Of a stretch of DNA of 64,000 nucleotides, positions 60,743 to 64,000 are shown piece after piece. Numbering within the stretch: position 1 is the first letter of the stretch; each line of letters opens with the position of its first letter. The translations under genes and the position numbers were made by a program. The DNA is taken from contig JBKHYJ010000066.1 in assembly GCA_046565505.1 (NCBI GenBank), positions 55,478-119,477 of the forward strand. The letters run 5' to 3'. The notes beneath the pieces were generated by a model. It did no database searches. It was not told the origin of the DNA and saw nothing but the letters and a program-made list of their open reading frames with translations. This DNA comes from JBKHYJ01 sp046565505 (GTDB lineage: Bacteria > Acidobacteriota > Blastocatellia > UBA7656).

Positions 60743-61419
60743 GCAATGAAAACATCACGAACGCAGACGAGATTTTAACGCAGAGGAATTACTGGAATAG
60801 CGAGGTCAACGCGTTCCACAGCATCTACTCGCACCAGAAGTCGAAGGTGTCCACCTTTCTCGACAAGGTGTTCCGCAAGGACATGTACGACCGCTTCGTG
60901 TTCACGATCGAAAACTGCGCCCCGGTCAAGGGGAGGACCTTCCTGGACGTGGGCTGCGGCAGCGGCATCTACAGCCTGGAGCTCGCGCGCAGGGGCGCGG
61001 CTTTGGTCACGGGGCTGGACATCGCGGAGAACATGCTGGAGGTCTGCCGCAGGTCCGCGGAGCAGGAGGGCGTCGACAACCGCTGCCGCTTCTTGCACAC
61101 GGACTTGCTCGAATACAGCGCGGATTCGCCATTCCACGTGGCGATAGGCATAGGGCTGTTCGATTACATCAGCGACCCGCTCCCCGTGCTGAAGAAGATG
61201 AGACAGGTGACCACGGACAAGGCTATCATGTCGTTTCCGCGGCTCTACACGTGGCGCGCGCCGGTAAGGAAGGCCAGGCTGAGCCTGAAGGGCTGCCCGG
61301 TCTTCTTCTACACGAAAGAACGGCTCGACCGCCTGCTCAAGGAAGCCGGGTTTGAGAGCTACGAGACGACGACTGTGGGCAAGCTCCATTGCGTCGTGGC
61401 GCATTCAGGCGGGCGGTAG
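60739..61419 (+). CDS. Class I SAM-dependent methyltransferase
   Basis: A 226-residue UbiG/UbiE-like methyltransferase. FLDVGCGSGIYSLELARRG (about 71-89), LVTGLDIAENMLEVC and VAIGIGLFDYIS are the SAM-binding core. Third methyltransferase of the operon. The start is GTG at 60739 with a four-base overlap to the deacetylase stop, suggesting coupled translation. Confidence 0.85.
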   Translation: MSNENITNADEILTQRNYWNSEVNAFHSIYSHQKSKVSTFLDKVFRKDMYDRFVFTIENCAPVKGRTFLDVGCGSGIYSLELARRGAALVTGLDIAENMLEVCRRSAEQEGVDNRCRFLHTDLLEYSADSPFHVAIGIGLFDYISDPLPVLKKMRQVTTDKAIMSFPRLYTWRAPVRKARLSLKGCPVFFYTKERLDRLLKEAGFESYETTTVGKLHCVVAHSGGR

Positions 61420-61448
61420 GGTAAGCTCCCGGTCAGAGCAGAGACCTC

Positions 61449-62675
61449 ATGAAGATACTGTGGCTGAAAACCGAATTGCTGCACCCGGTCGATAAGGGCG
61501 GGAAGATACGCACGTACGAGATGCTCAAGAGGCTGAGGCGGGACCACTTCGTCACCTACCTGACGCTCGTCTCGCCGGGGGATGACCCGGAGGCTTTCGA
61601 CCGCTCGAAAGAATACTGTCACAGGCTCGCGGCGGTGCCGCACCGCGTGTCGCGGAAGTTCGGCGCGGGCTTTTATTGCGAGCTGGGTCTGAACCTCGGG
61701 TCCGCCCTGCCCTACGCGCTTCAGAAGTATCGGTCATCGGCTATGAGGCGCGCGGTCGAGCGCGAGACGAGCCTGTCGGACTATGACGTGGTCGTTTGCG
61801 ATTTCCTCGCCCCGAGCGTCAACTTGCCGTCTGACCTGGGCGTGCCCGCGGTCCTGTTTCAGCACAACGTCGAGGCGATGATCTGGGAGCGCCACTACAA
61901 GAACGAAACCAACAGGCTGAAGAAAGCTTACCTCTACGGCCAGTGGAAAAAGATGTATAACTACGAGCGGAAGGCCTGCGGCTGGTTCGAGGCGGTCGTC
62001 GCGGTCTCGGACCTCGACCGCGAGCTGATGCGGAAAGAATACGGCGCGGACCAGGTCTTCGACGTGCCGACGGGCGTGGACACGCAGTATTTTCAGCCGA
62101 TGGGCGCCGAGCCTGACTCGTCTGAGCTCGTGTTCACGGGGTCGATGGACTGGATGCCGAACGAAGACGCCATAATCTATTTCGCGGACGAGATTTTGCC
62201 GTGCGTCGCCGCGCGGGTCCCCGGCGTCAAGCTGACGGTCGTCGGCCGTAACCCTACGGGGAGGCTCGCGGCGCTGGCCGAAGAAAATGAGCGCGTGCGC
62301 CTCACCGGGCGCGTCGAAGACATACGCCCATACGTCGACCGCGCCGCGGCCTACGTCGTCCCGCTCCGCGTGGGTGGCGGCACGCGGCTCAAGATTTATG
62401 AGGCGATGGCTATGGGCAAGCCTGTCATATCGACCTCGATTGGGGCGGAGGGCCTCCCCGTCCGCGACGGGCATGAGATAGTGATCGCCGACGACCCGCA
62501 GGCATTCGCCGGGGCGGTCGTCGCCCTGCTCACGGACAGGGCGATGGCCGAGCGGGTGGGCCGGGCCGCGCGAGAGGTGGTATGCGAAAGGTTCGGCTGG
62601 GACCGCGCCGCCGCGGCCTTCTCAGAAGTGTGCGAGCATGTGCTGAAGCGCGGATGGCAGGCGCGCGCGGCATGA
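61449..62675 (+). CDS. GT4-type glycosyltransferase
   Basis: A 408-residue GT-B enzyme. ILWLKTELLHPVDKGGKIRTYEML at the start resembles sugar transferases of exosortase/EpsH-type loci. The donor domain has FTGSMDWMPNEDAIIYFADEIL, LTVVGRNPTG, VVPLRVGGGTRLKIYEAMAMGKPVIST and GLPVRDGHE. ATG at 61449 with AGAG upstream. It follows a methyltransferase and precedes the sugar-nucleotide dehydrogenase. Confidence 0.9.
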   Translation: MKILWLKTELLHPVDKGGKIRTYEMLKRLRRDHFVTYLTLVSPGDDPEAFDRSKEYCHRLAAVPHRVSRKFGAGFYCELGLNLGSALPYALQKYRSSAMRRAVERETSLSDYDVVVCDFLAPSVNLPSDLGVPAVLFQHNVEAMIWERHYKNETNRLKKAYLYGQWKKMYNYERKACGWFEAVVAVSDLDRELMRKEYGADQVFDVPTGVDTQYFQPMGAEPDSSELVFTGSMDWMPNEDAIIYFADEILPCVAARVPGVKLTVVGRNPTGRLAALAEENERVRLTGRVEDIRPYVDRAAAYVVPLRVGGGTRLKIYEAMAMGKPVISTSIGAEGLPVRDGHEIVIADDPQAFAGAVVALLTDRAMAERVGRAAREVVCERFGWDRAAAAFSEVCEHVLKRGWQARAA

Positions 62676-62720
62676 GGGTTGAGGGCGAGCAGAGGGCTTA
62701 CAGTTGAAGTGGAGAAGAGA

Positions 62721-64000
62721 ATGAAACTGAGCATATTCGGGTTAGGTTACGTGGGGTGCGTCTCGGCGGCTTGCTTCGCCCGCGACGGCCACCTCGTCAT
62801 CGGCGTCGACCCTAACCCCTCGAAGGTCGACATCATCAACTCCGGCCGCTCACCCATAATAGAGCCCGGCATCGCCCCCCTGATCGCCGACGCCGTCTCC
62901 TCGGGCCGCCTCCGCGCAACCCCGGACCCCCTCGACGCCGTCCTCGGGTCCGACATGTCGCTCGTATGCGTGGGCACGCCCGGCAACCCCAACGGCAGCC
63001 TGGACCTCTCCTACGTCAAGCGCGCCTGCCAGCAGATAGGCGAGGCCCTGTCGGCCAAGCCCGCCTTCCACATCGTAGTCATCCGCAGCACCCTGCTGCC
63101 CGGCTCCGTCGAGTCGACCGTCGTCCCCACGCTGGAGGTCTACTCGGGCAAGCGGGCCGGCCGCGACTTCGGCGTAGGCATCAACCCCGAGTTCCTCCGC
63201 GAGGGGTCATCCATAGCCGACTTCTCCAGCCCCCCGATGACGCTCATCGGCGCCGACTCCGAAGACGTGGCGGGCCCGCTTGCCAGGCTCTACTCGGGCA
63301 TCGCCGCCCCGCCCGTGCGCCTGACCGTCAGGGAGGCCGAGATGGTCAAGTACGCCTGCAACTGCTTCCACGCGTTGAAGGTGGCCTTCGCAAACGAGGT
63401 CGGCAACATCTGCAAGGCGGCCGGCGTAGACAGCCACCGCGTGATGGAGGCCTTCTGCCAGGACACGAAGCTGAACCTGTCGCCGTGCTACCTCAGGCCC
63501 GGGTTCGCCTTCGGGGGGTCGTGCCTGCCCAAGGACCTCAGGGCCATAACCTACAAGGCGAAGGAGCTGGACGTGGAGGCGCCGGTGCTCAGCTCGATAC
63601 TGGTGAGCAACCGCCAGCAGGTGGAGCGCGCCGTGGGGATGGTGCTGAGGACCGGCAGGAGGGCGGTCGGGGTGCTCGGGCTGAGCTTCAAGTCCGGGAC
63701 CGACGACCTGCGCGAGAGCCCTATGGTGAGCCTGATAGAGGCGCTGATAGGCAAGGGGCTGAGGGTGTCGGTCTACGACAGGGACGTGGAGCTGGCGAGG
63801 GTGTTCGGGGCCAACAAGGAGTACATAGAGCGGGAGATACCGCACATATCTTCGCTGATGCGGCCCGACCTCAACGAGGTCATAGATTCGTCGGAGGTGG
63901 TCATAATCGGGAAGAAGGAGGAGGAGTTCCTCGGGCTGTCCGGGAAGCTGAATGATGGCCGGGTGGTAATAGACCTCGTCAGGCTTTTCGACTTCGATGA
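62721..64000 (+). CDS. GDP-mannose/UDP-glucose 6-dehydrogenase, AlgD-like (3' end cut)
   Basis: At least 426 residues, open to the right edge. The NAD-binding fold starts KLSIFGLGYVGCVSAACFARDG. The central domain has NPEFLREGSSIADF and REAEMVKYACNCFHALKVAFANEVG. Catalytic Cys268 sits in FAFGGSCLPKDL, the same number as in Pseudomonas aeruginosa AlgD. The C-terminal domain has VGVLGLSFKSGTDDLRESP. Either GDP-mannose or UDP-glucose could be the substrate; the Cys numbering and start favour GDP-mannose. It would make the uronic-acid precursor of the polymer. GGAGAAGAGA precedes the ATG. Confidence 0.9.
   Translation, partial: MKLSIFGLGYVGCVSAACFARDGHLVIGVDPNPSKVDIINSGRSPIIEPGIAPLIADAVSSGRLRATPDPLDAVLGSDMSLVCVGTPGNPNGSLDLSYVKRACQQIGEALSAKPAFHIVVIRSTLLPGSVESTVVPTLEVYSGKRAGRDFGVGINPEFLREGSSIADFSSPPMTLIGADSEDVAGPLARLYSGIAAPPVRLTVREAEMVKYACNCFHALKVAFANEVGNICKAAGVDSHRVMEAFCQDTKLNLSPCYLRPGFAFGGSCLPKDLRAITYKAKELDVEAPVLSSILVSNRQQVERAVGMVLRTGRRAVGVLGLSFKSGTDDLRESPMVSLIEALIGKGLRVSVYDRDVELARVFGANKEYIEREIPHISSLMRPDLNEVIDSSEVVIIGKKEEEFLGLSGKLNDGRVVIDLVRLFDFD

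Overview
The window is a GC-rich bacterial chromosome segment, most likely from an acidobacterium of the Blastocatellia/Pyrinomonadales type. This rests on family content: an Oar-like TonB-dependent receptor, a VWA protein of the acidobacterial type, BACON and CSLREA-type secreted proteins, and a plant-like AP2 protein. No rRNA or marker gene is present, so the assignment is inference. No prophage, insertion sequence or CRISPR array was seen.

Region 1 (1-17 kb) is ordinary genome. It holds the 3' part of an outer-membrane receptor, a DUF434 protein, a small lipoprotein, a 1466-residue secreted FG-GAP/beta-helix/DUF11/BACON protein, and a VWA protein. A hisIE-trpE pair follows, with an apparently dead HisI half. 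Then come a secreted M15-like protein coupled to a tiny arginine-rich protein, an M50 protease, CheR, the molybdenum cofactor pair moaC/moeA, and tRNA-Val and tRNA-Asp under one strong promoter.

Region 2 (17.4-36.8 kb, all on the minus strand) is a glycan-assembly locus. It encodes glycosyltransferases (two GT2, one GT4, one GT39-like), a lysylphosphatidylglycerol-synthase-like membrane protein, a Wzx-type flippase, a YfhO-type membrane protein and the AP2-like protein. It also encodes five divergent alkaline-phosphatase-superfamily enzymes without signal peptides, and an APS kinase (CysC) that is first in the array. Three of the five phosphatase-like enzymes and CysC end in the same short charged tail finishing in G-Y-hydrophobic. 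The tail links unrelated folds and is the most unusual signal in the window.

Region 3 (37.4-64 kb, all on the plus strand) diverges from region 2 across a 704-base gap. It is an exopolysaccharide locus of the Wzx/Wzy kind with the flavour of exosortase-A (XrtA) loci, but no exosortase is visible. It encodes a secreted beta-helix/PKD protein, a Wzz/GumC-like chain-length protein, a BY-kinase-like ATPase with an altered P-loop, a priming sugar transferase, a Wza-like export protein, an XRE-type regulator, two AsnB-type amidotransferases, an O-antigen ligase/polymerase, four glycosyltransferases, three methyltransferases, a heparinase II/III-type lyase, a polysaccharide deacetylase and, cut by the right edge, an AlgD-like sugar-nucleotide dehydrogenase. 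Together they suggest a secreted polymer containing uronic acid that may be amidated, methylated and deacetylated.
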